Both the position numbers and the translations under genes were made by a program. Below, in pieces: positions 41,861 to 51,765 of a stretch of DNA of 64,000 nt. Numbering within the stretch: the first letter of the stretch is position 1; the number at the start of each line of letters is the position of its first letter. The notes beneath the pieces are model-generated. The model saw only the letters and a list, made by a program, of their open reading frames with translations. It searched no databases and was not told the DNA's origin. This stretch comes from Moraxella nasibovis (lineage in GTDB: Bacteria > Pseudomonadota > Gammaproteobacteria > Pseudomonadales > Moraxellaceae), in assembly GCF_029581575.1 (NCBI RefSeq), contig NZ_CP089975.1, forward strand, positions 1,550,001 through 1,614,000, read 5' to 3'.

Positions 41861-42742
41861 ATGCTCACCAAATCGCTCCCATACGCCCACTTGTCCTGAC
41901 TTGACTTTTGCCACCGCACCCAGCTTTCGCCACGGCATATTTTCGCCATGAAAATCACTGCCCACCGACACCAAAAGACCATGCTCGGCAATACTCCGAT
42001 CAATCATCGCCCTTAGGCTGTCAGGTTCATTGTTAGGCAGCTCGCAAGCATCGCCGCCCAGATGAGCAAAGTCAGCGATGAGCTTTCGGGTGCGTGTCGC
42101 CGACAGCCCATAACGAGTCGGATGAGCCAACACCGCCAAGCCCCCACATTCATGAATCAGACGGATGGTGCGCTGCATGCTGATGGTTTCAATCGCCACA
42201 TACGCCGCCTTGCCATCCGCCAGATATTTATCAAATGCCGCCTGCACACTCGGCACAAAGCCCAGCTCAAAGAGTGCTTGGGCGATGTGAGCACGCCCAA
42301 TGGCTCGTGGATTGTTGCCTGCCTTGGCAAGCACCGCCTGCCACAGTCGCTCGGTTAAGTCAGGATCATCGTCCGCCAAAATCTCGCCCAATTTTTCAAT
42401 GATGCGTCTGCCACGCTGATGACGACTGTCTTGCAAGGCTTGCAGGGCATCGTGCATGGCTTTTGTGTCGTCAAAATCAAGGGCGACCACATGAATGATT
42501 TTTTGTAGCTCTTTTTGCCTGCCATAACCACCAGCCAGCTCATGCGTACAGCTGATCTCCACGCCATGAATCAGCCGAACCCCCAGATTTAAAGCCACTT
42601 CTTTGGCTTCCATCACGCCTGCGATGGTGTCATGATCGGTCAAGGCAAAGGTGTCAATCCCTGCCAAATGGGCTTTTTGGATCAGCTGTGTCGGCGTATT
42701 CGTGCCGTCAGATGCCGTGCTGTGGCTGTGTAGGTCAATCAT
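41846..42742 (-). CDS. rnm: PHP-domain 5'-3' exoribonuclease/3',5'-nucleotide phosphatase (RNase AM)
   Basis: The ~298-aa protein opens with the PHP metal-binding motif IDLHSHSTASDGTNTP and continues with LTDHDTIAGVMEA, GVEISC and, near the C-terminus, VSVGSDFHGENMPWR. This is the YciV/TrpH family, whose E. coli member trims 5' ends of rRNAs and degrades short RNAs and pAp. The start at 42742 (MIDLHSH) is preferred; 42754 adds four residues. The last residues (HGRLG) and stop codon are encoded within repeat copy C. Confidence 0.9.
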   Translation of the reverse strand: MIDLHSHSTASDGTNTPTQLIQKAHLAGIDTFALTDHDTIAGVMEAKEVALNLGVRLIHGVEISCTHELAGGYGRQKELQKIIHVVALDFDDTKAMHDALQALQDSRHQRGRRIIEKLGEILADDDPDLTERLWQAVLAKAGNNPRAIGRAHIAQALFELGFVPSVQAAFDKYLADGKAAYVAIETISMQRTIRLIHECGGLAVLAHPTRYGLSATRTRKLIADFAHLGGDACELPNNEPDSLRAMIDRSIAEHGLLVSVGSDFHGENMPWRKLGAVAKVKSGQVGVWERFGEHGRLG

Positions 42743-42936
42743 AAATCCTGTCACCGTTTGGTGCTTGGTAAGAGCGGTTGTCTTTTTGGGTTGAATTGGG
42801 TATATTTTATTTGTTATATTTTACTCGTTATTGGCGTTTTTTTAAAGCGACAATGTGGCGACATCTTGCCCTGTGTATCTGTCGCCATGTTAAGCCAAAT
42901 CTTATCTCAAACCATCATTAAAATCACAACCAAATC

Positions 42937-43404
42937 ATGAAAATACTCATCGACGCAGACGCCCTACCACTCATCGCCAAAGAGCTTATCATCAAGACGG
43001 TCAATCGCACGGGCGTACCCGCCATCTTTGTGGCAAATCACTTCATCAAGCTGCCACCATCACCACACCTGACCATGCAGGTCGTCCCGTCGGGCTTTGA
43101 TGCGGCAGATGATCACATCACCGCACAGATAGTAGCAGGCGACTTGGTCATCACAAGCGACATCCCACTTGCCAATGACGCACTGCTCAAAGGCGCTAAG
43201 GTCATCAGTAGCCGTGGTGAGTCATTCACCCCAGAGAACATCAAGCCTAAGCTAAACGCCCGAGATTTCATGGAAAGTCTGCGTGGCACAGGCGTGCTCG
43301 ACCCTGCCAACATGGGCGGTCAAAAACCCTACGGCGATAAAGACAAGCAAGCCTTCGCCAACGCCCTAAATCGTCTGGTGCCCCGCATCAAGCCAAATTC
43401 TTAA
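42937..43404 (+). CDS. YaiI/YqxD family protein (DUF188)
   Basis: The 155-aa protein begins MKILIDADALPLIAKELI, the family signature with conserved aspartates, and contains VVPSGFDAADDHI and LVITSDIPLANDALLKGA. It has a PIN-like fold by family knowledge, and no defined substrate is known. It stands alone between rnm and the AI-2E permease gene. The length is typical. Confidence 0.9.
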   Translation: MKILIDADALPLIAKELIIKTVNRTGVPAIFVANHFIKLPPSPHLTMQVVPSGFDAADDHITAQIVAGDLVITSDIPLANDALLKGAKVISSRGESFTPENIKPKLNARDFMESLRGTGVLDPANMGGQKPYGDKDKQAFANALNRLVPRIKPNS

Positions 43405-43599
43405 AATAAAATTAACTATTTATTTAAAATTTTTTGTTAAAATATGATTGATGCAGCAACAGCACTCAACGATTAAGCAAGATTAAAACACATAAAAATT
43501 GCAAAAAAACCAAGCGATTTTTGTAAAAATTTGGCATAATAACGCACACGCAACGAAACCCACACCATCAAACCAAGCCAAGGCAGACACCCAACCATC

Positions 43600-44760
43600 A
43601 TGCTAGAAAACTGGTCAAAAGAAGTCGCCATTCAGCGGCTGCTCGCCCTTACCCTACTCACCATCCTGATCATTTTGTGCTTTCAAGTGGTGAGATTTTT
43701 TATTTCGCCTGCGATTTGGGGCGCAATTTTGGCGTACATCACTTTTCCGCTGTATCGATTTTTTCATCAAAAGGTGCTGCTTAGCCCGACTTTGAGCGCA
43801 CTCATCATGACTTTTGGTGTGTCTTTGATGATTGGCGTGCCTTTGGTGATTGGCGTGTTTTTCTTACAGCAAGAGGTCATCGCCTTTTATAGCATGGCGA
43901 TTCATCGCTTGCAGGCGGGCTATGTCGATCTGCCTGACAGCATCAAAAACCTACCCGTCATCGGTCAGCAAATCAAAAATTTGCTTTGGGAAATCAACAA
44001 AGACCCAGAAGCATCGATGGCGGCGGTGCGCACTTGGGTGCAGTCGCATCTTTACTATGGCAAAATCGCCTTTGACGCCGCTTTGAAAAATCTGGCAAAA
44101 CTCGGCATGGCGCTCATGACGCTATTTTTCTTTTATCGTGATGGTAAAAGTCTCATGCGCCAGATTCGCCAAGCCCTGCGCAACATCATCGGCGACCGCA
44201 TTGACGATTACATCAACTCGGTCGGTGCGACCACTCAAGCGGTCATCTACGGCATCGGACTGACAGCACTTGCTCAGGCGCTGCTGGCGGGCATCGGCTA
44301 TGTCGTAGCAGGGGCGCCAAATCCCATTCTTTTGACGCTCATCACTTTTGTGGCGGCGCTCATTCCCTTTGGCACGCCTTTTGCATGGGGGGCGGTTGCG
44401 CTATGGCTACTGTCGCAAGGTCATACCACTGAGGGCATTGGGCTTGGGCTTTGGGGGATTTTGGTGATCAGCTGGGTGGACAATCTGATTCGCCCCATCG
44501 TCATCAGTGGCGCCACTAAGATTCCTTTCATCATCATTTTTATCGGTGTGCTGGGCGGTCTGACGGCATTTGGCTTTGTGGGACTGTTCATCGGTCCTGT
44601 GGTGTTGGCGATCGGGCTTGCGGTGTGGCGTGAGTGGATCAGTCAGCACAAAGATGAGATTTTTGCCAAAAAAGACAGCGACTTTGCCATCGATGACGAG
44701 ACAGCCCTCTTAAAAAACACCACCCCAAAACCCATTTTGAACGAAGACAAGCTAGAATGA
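43600..44760 (+). CDS. AI-2E family transporter (PerM/YdiK type)
   Basis: The 386-aa membrane protein has about seven to eight helices. Family motifs include FFISPAIWGAILAYITFPLYR near the N-terminus, MTLFFFYRDGKSL in the middle and VSWVDNLIRP-type sequence (ISWVDNLIRPIVISG) followed by GVLGGLTAFGFVGLFIGPVVLAI. Proteins of this family export AI-2, amino acids or sodium/protons; the substrate here is unknown. The gene overlaps pdxB by four bases (ATGA), so the two are translationally coupled. Confidence 0.88.
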   Translation: MLENWSKEVAIQRLLALTLLTILIILCFQVVRFFISPAIWGAILAYITFPLYRFFHQKVLLSPTLSALIMTFGVSLMIGVPLVIGVFFLQQEVIAFYSMAIHRLQAGYVDLPDSIKNLPVIGQQIKNLLWEINKDPEASMAAVRTWVQSHLYYGKIAFDAALKNLAKLGMALMTLFFFYRDGKSLMRQIRQALRNIIGDRIDDYINSVGATTQAVIYGIGLTALAQALLAGIGYVVAGAPNPILLTLITFVAALIPFGTPFAWGAVALWLLSQGHTTEGIGLGLWGILVISWVDNLIRPIVISGATKIPFIIIFIGVLGGLTAFGFVGLFIGPVVLAIGLAVWREWISQHKDEIFAKKDSDFAIDDETALLKNTTPKPILNEDKLE

Positions 44761-45830
44761 CGCACGCCCCATTGACCGTTTTGGCGGATGAAAATATCGC
44801 CAATCTTGACGATTATCTGACGCACCACCCAGTACGCATCATCAGGCTCAAAGGTCGCAGCATCGATCAAGCCGCCATCGACACTCACCGCCCAGATGCG
44901 CTATTCATTCGCTCGGTGACCCCCATCACGCCTGACACCATCAGCGACTTTGGCAAGGTTCGTTTCATCGGCTCTGCCACCATCGGCACCGATCATGTCG
45001 ATCGCGAGCATCTGAGCGCTCACGGCATAGCGTTTGGCAATGCCAGCGGATGCAGCAAGCACTCAGTCGCTCAGTATGTGATCACCGCCATACTCAGCCT
45101 ACGCCCAAAGTACCGCGGTGAGCGCATTCGCCTTGGCATCATCGGGCTTGGCAATATCGGTGGTACGCTTGCCAAATATGCCAGCGATTTGGGTTGGCAA
45201 GTGCTTGGGTTTGATCCTTTTTTGGCGACATCTAAGACAAACAACAGCACGCTTGATGAGCTGCTCTCATGCAGTGATGTCGTCAGCATTCACACACCAC
45301 TCACCAAAGACAGCGCTCACCCGACACATCAGCTTTTTGACAAAACTTCACTGTCAGCATTACAAGATGGGACGCTACTCATCAACACCGCTCGTGGTGA
45401 GATCATTCATCAGGCAGCTCTTTTACACGCCATCGATAAGCAAAATCTACAAGTCGTCCTTGATGTTTTTCCACATGAGCCAAATGTCGATCAGGCACTC
45501 ATTGATCGGCTCGCCATCGCCACGCCGCACATCGCAGGCTACACTTTGGAGGGTAAGCTGCGTGGTACAGACATCATCTATCAAGATTTTTGTCGGCATT
45601 TTAAACTACCCATCATGCAGCAGCTTGATCCGCTACTGCCACCCAACCCACTGAGCTGGACTGGCTTTGTCGAAGGCGTTAAAAATGACACAAAAGGCAC
45701 TTTGGCGCATTTTTACGACATCAAAAAAGACGATGCCGCCTTGCGTGCGGTGAGTCAAGATGGGGTCTTGCCACATGACTTTGATGCCTTACGCAAAAAT
45801 TACGCCCTTCGTCGTGAGTGGCTGTACTAA
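44757..45830 (+). CDS. pdxB: erythronate-4-phosphate dehydrogenase
   Basis: The 357-aa enzyme oxidises 4-phosphoerythronate in pyridoxal-phosphate synthesis. It has the D-2-hydroxyacid dehydrogenase fold: LGIIGLGNIGGTLA (NAD binding), the catalytic Arg in LINTARGEIIHQ and His in TPHIAGYTLEGKLRGT, the last being a PdxB-type motif. A PdxB dimerisation tail follows. Its start overlaps the AI-2E gene stop. The length is slightly under the 378-aa E. coli form. Confidence 0.93.
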   Translation: MTHAPLTVLADENIANLDDYLTHHPVRIIRLKGRSIDQAAIDTHRPDALFIRSVTPITPDTISDFGKVRFIGSATIGTDHVDREHLSAHGIAFGNASGCSKHSVAQYVITAILSLRPKYRGERIRLGIIGLGNIGGTLAKYASDLGWQVLGFDPFLATSKTNNSTLDELLSCSDVVSIHTPLTKDSAHPTHQLFDKTSLSALQDGTLLINTARGEIIHQAALLHAIDKQNLQVVLDVFPHEPNVDQALIDRLAIATPHIAGYTLEGKLRGTDIIYQDFCRHFKLPIMQQLDPLLPPNPLSWTGFVEGVKNDTKGTLAHFYDIKKDDAALRAVSQDGVLPHDFDALRKNYALRREWLY

Positions 45831-45886
45831 AAAACTCTAAAATTAAGAAAATCTTAACAATAAACAATCAATTTATCAAGATAATC

Positions 45887-46843
45887 ATGACTCATCAGCC
45901 ATACCAAAGTCTCACACTTGCCCGCCATCGTGCCCACATGCTGTCGCAGATTCGCCAGTTTTTCCAAGATAAAGAAGTCTTGGAGGTGACCACTCCCATC
46001 TTATCAAACGCTGGTAATACGGATGTTTTTATTGATTCGGTGGCAGCTTCGTTTCACCGTTTCGGCAAGCGGGTTGCAGGTCATCTACACACTTCGCCTG
46101 AGTTTGCCATGAAACGACTTCTGGCTGCTTGGCAAGTTCCGATGTATCAGCTGTGCCAAGTATTCCGTGACCACGAAAAGGGCGCACGCCACAACATCGA
46201 ATTTACCATGTTAGAATGGTATCGTCCGCATTTTAGCTTAGAAGATCTGGCAGATGAACTGTGTGAGCTTATCAGTCTTGTGCTACAAAAAGACATTAAA
46301 TTTCAAAGACTTAGCTACTCAGACAGCTTTATTCCACTAGGCATTCACCCGTTTGTCAGCAGCATCGATGGGATGAGACAGTGCGCCTTAGCACACGGTA
46401 TCACACTGGACATGGGTGATGACAGACAAGGCTGGCTGGATCTTTTATTCAGCCATTTGATAGAACCAAAGCTTGGCATGGATGCACCCACGCTCATCAC
46501 CGACTACCCGCCCGCCACCGCAGCCCTCGCCAAGACTGCCTACGACGAGGCGGGGCATTTGGTCGCCAAGCGCTTTGAGCTGTACATTCATGGCATCGAG
46601 ATCGCCAACGCCTATGACGAGCTGGCTGATGGTGCTGAGCTTTTGGCAAGATTTGAGGCGGACAATGCCGAGCGGGCAAGACTTGGGCGAACCATCATGC
46701 CGATCGACACCCATCTCATTCACGCCTGCGACGCACTGCCGCCATGCAGTGGCATCGCCCTTGGCGTGGATCGGCTGTTCATGGTAAGGCATGCGCTTGA
46801 CGACATCAAATATGCCATCGCCATCACTACCGACATTGCTTAG
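45887..46843 (+). CDS. epmA: elongation factor P--(R)-beta-lysine ligase
   Basis: The 318-aa protein is a class II lysyl-tRNA-synthetase-like core without the anticodon domain (PoxA/GenX), which attaches beta-lysine to EF-P. Motif 2 reads FRDHEKGARHNIEFTMLEWYR and motif 3 GIALGVDRLFMV. The start at 45887 is picked because a longer frame from 45818 overlaps pdxB and reads through A/T spacer. Partners epmB and efp are not in the window. Confidence 0.94.
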   Translation: MTHQPYQSLTLARHRAHMLSQIRQFFQDKEVLEVTTPILSNAGNTDVFIDSVAASFHRFGKRVAGHLHTSPEFAMKRLLAAWQVPMYQLCQVFRDHEKGARHNIEFTMLEWYRPHFSLEDLADELCELISLVLQKDIKFQRLSYSDSFIPLGIHPFVSSIDGMRQCALAHGITLDMGDDRQGWLDLLFSHLIEPKLGMDAPTLITDYPPATAALAKTAYDEAGHLVAKRFELYIHGIEIANAYDELADGAELLARFEADNAERARLGRTIMPIDTHLIHACDALPPCSGIALGVDRLFMVRHALDDIKYAIAITTDIA

Positions 46844-46898
46844 TTTTAATGGTGCATGATTGAAGATGAAGCGGTCATAAATTATTTAGAAATTCTAA

Positions 46899-47777
46899 TC
46901 AATGATTAAGCAGTTTTTTCGCCCAGTCAATGACTGGCAAATCAACCATCTTACCCTGCACCGAAAACACTGCCCGCCCTGTCTGCTCATATTCTTGTAG
47001 CACTCGTCTGGCAAATTCAAGCATCTCATCGCTTGGCTGGGTGGCATCTTTGATGGGCGCTACTTGGCTTGGGTGAATGAGCAGCTGACCGCCAAAGCCG
47101 AAATCTTGGGCGCATTTGGCAAAATTTGCCACGCCTTGCACATCTTTAAAATCTGCAAAAATCGTCTCAATCGGTGCATGAAGGTCATTTGCCGATGAAT
47201 GCAGCAGCAAATCAACACGGATTTTATCCAGCACCGCCTGCGCTGATGGCGTACCAAGTGTGATGCCAAGCGCCTTTGACAAATCCAGACAGCCATAAGT
47301 CATGGCAAACAAGCCTTTGGCAGATGCGATCTCACCGATGCCAAGCACGCCCCGAGCAGTCTCAACGACCGCCACGACAGGCAGCTTTGTCGCTTGATGC
47401 AAGGCGGTGACTGACAGCGCAGACTCGCTCTTGGGCAACAAAACACCTGCGACATGGTCTAGACTTTCAATCAAAGCCACATCGTGCGCATAGTCGGCGG
47501 TGTGTGCCGCATTGATGCGCAGCCAGTAATGGCGGTCAGTCTTAGCATCAAAGTCTTTGAGTGCTTGGCGTACGACAGGCTTTGACGCACTCTCCACTGC
47601 ATCTTCTAGGTCGATGATGACGGCATCAGCACCGCTGTCGAACGCCTTAGCGACTCTGTCTAAGCGAGTGGCTGGCACGAATAAATACGCCAAAAACTCA
47701 TCCTTGATGATGATGTCGTTGACATTGTCATTTATGGCACGGTCTTTTGTCATACCATCTTTTGCATTGTCTTTCAT
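46899..47777 (-). CDS. HpcH/HpaI-family CoA-ester lyase (CitE-like)
   Basis: The 292-aa protein has the TIM-barrel lyase motifs LFVPATRLDRVAKAFDSGADAVIIDLEDAV, YWLRINAAHT, VVAVVETARGVLGI and GGQLLIHPSQVAPI. These belong to citrate lyase beta/malyl-CoA/citramalyl-CoA lyases. As citrate lyase alpha and gamma genes are absent around it, it is likely a stand-alone CoA-ester lyase (CitE-like, e.g. citramalyl-CoA), not part of citrate lyase. A strong AGGAGGG precedes the ATG at 47777. The N-terminus has a ~25-residue D/N/K-rich extension. Confidence 0.85.
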   Translation of the reverse strand: MKDNAKDGMTKDRAINDNVNDIIIKDEFLAYLFVPATRLDRVAKAFDSGADAVIIDLEDAVESASKPVVRQALKDFDAKTDRHYWLRINAAHTADYAHDVALIESLDHVAGVLLPKSESALSVTALHQATKLPVVAVVETARGVLGIGEIASAKGLFAMTYGCLDLSKALGITLGTPSAQAVLDKIRVDLLLHSSANDLHAPIETIFADFKDVQGVANFAKCAQDFGFGGQLLIHPSQVAPIKDATQPSDEMLEFARRVLQEYEQTGRAVFSVQGKMVDLPVIDWAKKLLNH

Positions 47778-47875
47778 GATACCCTCCTAGTATAAACTTG
47801 CACAAGGTAGCACGATTGTAGGCAGTTTGTAAATAGTTTGTGGCGGCTGTGCTTGGTTTTTAATTGGTGGCTTTA

Positions 47876-49117
47876 TTAAGCACGAACCGCACCATCACAC
47901 ATCATCTTTGCCACGCCCGCCCTTGTCATAGCCGCCAGTAGCAGCAATGCCGCCGTCATGGACAATAGTAGCACTGCCTGATAGCCGATACGCTCCGCCA
48001 AAGCAAAAAACAGCGATGAAGTCATAATGGAAATGAGCATCGCTACCGAAATCTGCGTGCTGTATAGGGTCGCAGGGGTATCGCTACTGGCGGCAAAGTC
48101 CATCATCGTTTTGCTATTTAAGGTGAACATCGGAGCAAAGGTCAGATAACTGCCCGTCATCGCAAGATAAGCAAAAAAAGGTGTAGCATAACCCATCGCC
48201 AGTGGCAGCACACAACCCAAAGCCACAAGCTGCAAGGCAGTCAAAACCTGCATCGCACGCAGACGAGACAGCCTTTTGGTTAAAGGAATGATGGCAACGA
48301 CCGCCACCAGACCCACGAGCGTACCGTAATTTTGCAACAGACCAATCTCTTCCATCTGCCAGCCATTATCCACCAAAGACGGCGACAGCACCGTAAAGCT
48401 ACCTGCATAGACCACGCCATACAAGGCAAGCATCGCAAGCCAGCTTTTTTTGTGTCGCCAAAACACAAGCATCTGCACAAAGCCGCCGACAATCTCCTTG
48501 CCAAGCCTGCCTTGATTGTCTATTACCGCTACCGCCTCACGATAGCGATACAATAAAGGCAGCGGCAATGCTGACAAGCCCATCAGTAGCAAAATTGACC
48601 CCCGCCAACCGAGCAGCGGATAAGTGCTAATAAGCACGCCTGCAATCAGCCCTGCCACCATACCACTACCCACCTGCGTACTATTGATGAGCGTCCGCCC
48701 TCGTTCATCAAGCGTACGGCACGCCAAACCGTCCAATGCCACATCTTGAATGCCAATCATCAGAGCAAATACCGTCAAAGCGGCAAACAAAGCATAAGGC
48801 TCCATCACTGGATTTAAAAACGCCATCACCACCAACAGCCCCACCATCACCCACTGCACAAGCAGCAGCCAGTTTTTAAAATGACGGCTTTTGGTTTGCC
48901 ACACTCGCTCAATGACAGGCGACAACAAAAACCGCAGCGAATACGGCAAAATAGCAAGCTGAAACAACCCAATGACATCAAGGCTTACCCCCTGCTCACG
49001 GAGCAGCACAATGAGCGTTACCGAAATAAAGCTGGTCGCCAGATGCTGACTGGCATAACTGGCGGCAAACATCAGCCAAATGGCAAATGGCTGAGAACAG
49101 GTACGGTGCATCATCAC
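47876..49117 (-). CDS. MFS transporter, RhtX/FptX-like siderophore permease
   Basis: The 413-aa protein has 12 predicted membrane helices with AmpG/FptX-type features: ASYASQHLATSFISVTLIVLLREQG, QLAILPYSLRFLLSPVIE, IGIQDVALDGLACRTL and NSTQVGSGMVAGLIAG. FptX/RhtX permeases carry ferric siderophores across the inner membrane without an ABC system. It is divergent from a TonB siderophore receptor with a Fur-box promoter between them, which supports this substrate. An AmpG-like muropeptide role is the main alternative. The ATG run at 49117 leaves the exact start open by a few codons. Confidence 0.78.
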   Translation of the reverse strand: MMMHRTCSQPFAIWLMFAASYASQHLATSFISVTLIVLLREQGVSLDVIGLFQLAILPYSLRFLLSPVIERVWQTKSRHFKNWLLLVQWVMVGLLVVMAFLNPVMEPYALFAALTVFALMIGIQDVALDGLACRTLDERGRTLINSTQVGSGMVAGLIAGVLISTYPLLGWRGSILLLMGLSALPLPLLYRYREAVAVIDNQGRLGKEIVGGFVQMLVFWRHKKSWLAMLALYGVVYAGSFTVLSPSLVDNGWQMEEIGLLQNYGTLVGLVAVVAIIPLTKRLSRLRAMQVLTALQLVALGCVLPLAMGYATPFFAYLAMTGSYLTFAPMFTLNSKTMMDFAASSDTPATLYSTQISVAMLISIMTSSLFFALAERIGYQAVLLLSMTAALLLLAAMTRAGVAKMMCDGAVRA

Positions 49118-49176
49118 AAAACATCACAATTGAACAAAATTTGCCATAGTTTACTGAGAATTCTGTAAAATTTCAA

Positions 49177-49205
49177 TTGATAATGCCTATCATTTTTACT
49201 ATAAT
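49177..49205 (+). promoter_or_regulatory. Fur-box promoter of the siderophore uptake genes
   Basis: TTGATA (49177-49182), 17 bases, then a perfect TATAAT (49200-49205) drive the receptor gene. Overlapping the -35 and spacer, GATAATGCCTATCATTTTT (49179-49197) matches the 19-bp Fur consensus at 14 positions. On the minus strand TTGAAA (49176-49171) and TAAACT (49153-49148) with a 17-base spacer could drive the permease gene, so one operator could repress both directions when iron is plentiful. Confidence 0.82.
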
Positions 49206-49312
49206 ACGCAAAAACATTAAGTTTTTTATCCAAGAGTTTATTTGCCTGTGGTCAAGCAACTTTGAAATAAGACAAAAAACGAGTAAATGGTACAAATGGT
49301 GCTGTGGGCGAG

Positions 49313-49382
49313 TTTGGCAAATCCCATTTCAAAGCCGGTAGACCCTATTTTGGCAGACTGCATTTCAAAGTTGGCGGACCAT
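49313..49382 (+). repeat. duplicated 35-bp unit in the receptor mRNA leader
   Basis: Two adjacent 35-bp units, each starting TTTGGCA and containing CATTTCAAAG, match at about 26 of 35 positions. They lie between the Fur-box promoter and the ATG at 49403. As 35 is not a multiple of three, the duplication would shift any reading frame, supporting a non-coding leader and the later start. Confidence 0.7.
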
Positions 49383-49402
49383 ACATTCTAAGGACATCAT
49401 TT

Positions 49403-51661
49403 ATGCGTAACATCACTCCAAATACTTTGGGCATTGCCATCAAAATTGCCCTATTTGCCAGTATCGCCGCTACAAGCACCGCCCTTGCCGCTGCAAATAC
49501 CTCCGCAGCGACCGTCGCCAATGACGATGAGCTGCCGACGGTGGATTTAGACACGCTAGAAGTCGTCATCAATGCCCAAAATTCTTATGTCTTAACTCGC
49601 ACCGACAGTGCCACAGGGCTTGATTTATCGCCCAAAGAAACGCCACAGTCATTTACCACCATGACCGAAAAGCAGATGAAAGACCAAAATGTGCAGTATT
49701 TAAAAGATGCTCTACGCCAAAGCACAGGGGTCAATGCCATAGCACTAGACGGCAAGCGAGTGGTGTTTAGCTCTCGCGGTTTTGATGTGGAGCAGTATTT
49801 TGTTGATGGGCTGGATGTGGATTTCACACAGCAGCAAAGCACAGGGGAGAATCTTGCCAACATTGGCATCTACGACCACATATCCATCGTGCGTGGCAGC
49901 ACAGGGCTATTGTCTGGCTCAGGCGAACCGTCCGCCGCCATCACCTTGCACCGCAAGCGAGCCACGAGCCACATGCCCACAGGCGAGATTAGCGTCAATG
50001 CCAATAATTTTAACAACTATGGCATTATGGCAGATGTTGGCAGCAAGCTCAACACCTCTGGCACGGTGCGTGGTCGTGTGGTCGCCGCCCATCAAAATGG
50101 GGGCAGCTATGTGGACAGAGAAAAGCGTGGCTTTACAACCTTATATGGCGCGATTGATGCCGACATCGGACAAAATACCGAAGTCAGTCTTGGGTACAGC
50201 CACCAAAAGACCAAATGGCGAGAGAGTATGTGGGGCGGTCTGCCTGTTTTTTATACCGATGGCAGTCGCATTGATTGGGATACGGGCAAAAATGTCTCGG
50301 CGGCATTTTCTAATTGGGATACCACCAATCAGACGCTGTTTGCCGATTTAAAGCACTACTTTACCAATGGCACAGAGCTGTCTGTCAAGGGTAGCCACAG
50401 CAACAACAAAGGCGACCCGCTGCTGATGTACGCCAGTGGTGCGGTGGACAAAGATACAGGACTATTGTGGGGCAGTTTCCCTCGTGGTCGCTTGACTGGC
50501 AGTTTGGCAAATACCCACGACTTTACCGTGATGCCCACCAAATTTCATCTAGGACGCAAGCAGCAGTCTTATCAAGCCGACTTAAAAGGTACTTTTGAGG
50601 CACTTGGACGCACGCACGACTGGCTTATTGGTGCTGACTACAGCAAAATCAAACGCTTTTCTTATTATTATGACGATGACAACGCCCTGTATCCTGCCGC
50701 TGCCTTGCCAAGCTACTACGACTGGGACGGCTCGTATGCAGGCAGACCCAGCTTTGGGGCAATCAGTCCCTATCTGGGCTACACCGATGTCGCCATCAAA
50801 GAAAAAAGTGTGTACGGCACACTTCGCATCAAGCCCACGGACAAATTGGCAATGATTTTGGGTGGTCGTGTGTCGGATTATGACCGTGATGGCGTTGTTA
50901 TTAACGCCGCCAGCCACAAAGAATCTGGCGTATTCACCCCTTATGGCGGTCTGGTGTTTGATGTCAATGACAACCACTCGCTATACGCCAGTTATGCCAG
51001 TATCTACAAGCCCCAAGATGATGCCATCGGCACGGACGACAAACTGCTCGCCCCCAAAGAAGGCAACACCATTGAGGTTGGCTGGAAAGGAAGCACCACT
51101 GACGGCAGCCTAACCGCCCAAGTCGCCCTATTTGACATCAAGCAAAAAAACTACCCTGTGGACTCTGCCGTCCGCCGCAGCGACCGCCCTTGGCTGTTTT
51201 ATAAAGAAGGCATCGACGCCACCAGTCGTGGTATTGAGATGGAAGTCTCTGGCAAGATTACCCCACAGCTGCACGCCACGCTTGGGTTTAGCCACGCCAA
51301 AGTGGACAACGGCAGCGGCACGCCGATTCGCACCGAACACCCTGCCACTAAGGTCAATGCTTTTGGCACTTATACGCCCACAAGCCTACCTAAGCTGACT
51401 TTGGGTGCTGGCATGACTTATAATTCATCTCGCTATCATCTAATCGTCAATCCTGTGTCAGGCAGCACCGAAAAACTCACGCAAAAGCCTGTGGTCTTGG
51501 CAAATGTGATGGCAAAATATCAGTTGAACGACCATTGGAATGCGCAGGTCAATGTCAATAATGTCTTTAACAAAAAATACTTTGACATCAATGTGCCATT
51601 TGACCAAATTATGTACCAAGAACCGCTTAGTATCGTGGGTAAAATCAGCTACCAATTTTAA
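49403..51661 (+). CDS. TonB-dependent siderophore receptor
   Basis: The 752-aa outer-membrane receptor starts with a signal peptide (IALFASIAATSTALAA), then a possible TonB box (TLEVVIN) and the plug domain (PQSFTTMTEKQMKDQNVQYL; GVNAIALDGKRVVFSSRGF; QYFVDGL). The 22-strand barrel ends with the family signature NVNNVFNKKYFDI and the terminal GKISYQF. The plug/barrel pattern is that of ferrichrome/pyoverdine-type hydroxamate receptors (FhuE/FpvA branch). There is no N-terminal signalling domain. The ligand is not identifiable. The start at 49403 follows TAAGGA. It is iron-controlled by the promoter above and lies upstream of a siderophore reductase. Confidence 0.93.
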   Translation: MRNITPNTLGIAIKIALFASIAATSTALAAANTSAATVANDDELPTVDLDTLEVVINAQNSYVLTRTDSATGLDLSPKETPQSFTTMTEKQMKDQNVQYLKDALRQSTGVNAIALDGKRVVFSSRGFDVEQYFVDGLDVDFTQQQSTGENLANIGIYDHISIVRGSTGLLSGSGEPSAAITLHRKRATSHMPTGEISVNANNFNNYGIMADVGSKLNTSGTVRGRVVAAHQNGGSYVDREKRGFTTLYGAIDADIGQNTEVSLGYSHQKTKWRESMWGGLPVFYTDGSRIDWDTGKNVSAAFSNWDTTNQTLFADLKHYFTNGTELSVKGSHSNNKGDPLLMYASGAVDKDTGLLWGSFPRGRLTGSLANTHDFTVMPTKFHLGRKQQSYQADLKGTFEALGRTHDWLIGADYSKIKRFSYYYDDDNALYPAAALPSYYDWDGSYAGRPSFGAISPYLGYTDVAIKEKSVYGTLRIKPTDKLAMILGGRVSDYDRDGVVINAASHKESGVFTPYGGLVFDVNDNHSLYASYASIYKPQDDAIGTDDKLLAPKEGNTIEVGWKGSTTDGSLTAQVALFDIKQKNYPVDSAVRRSDRPWLFYKEGIDATSRGIEMEVSGKITPQLHATLGFSHAKVDNGSGTPIRTEHPATKVNAFGTYTPTSLPKLTLGAGMTYNSSRYHLIVNPVSGSTEKLTQKPVVLANVMAKYQLNDHWNAQVNVNNVFNKKYFDINVPFDQIMYQEPLSIVGKISYQF

Positions 51662-51765
51662 CCACACGCATTAAAACTCAAAATCAGGGGCGACAGTCAG
51701 GACAAGCACCGCTTCGCCCTTCATTTTAACACCAACATTCACAGCCATTTGAATCACAAAACACT

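Noticed and set aside
42758-42940. 60-codon hydrophobic plus-strand frame upstream of yaiI
   Set aside because: It overlaps the yaiI start, lacks a ribosome binding site, and sits in the rnm-yaiI promoter region.
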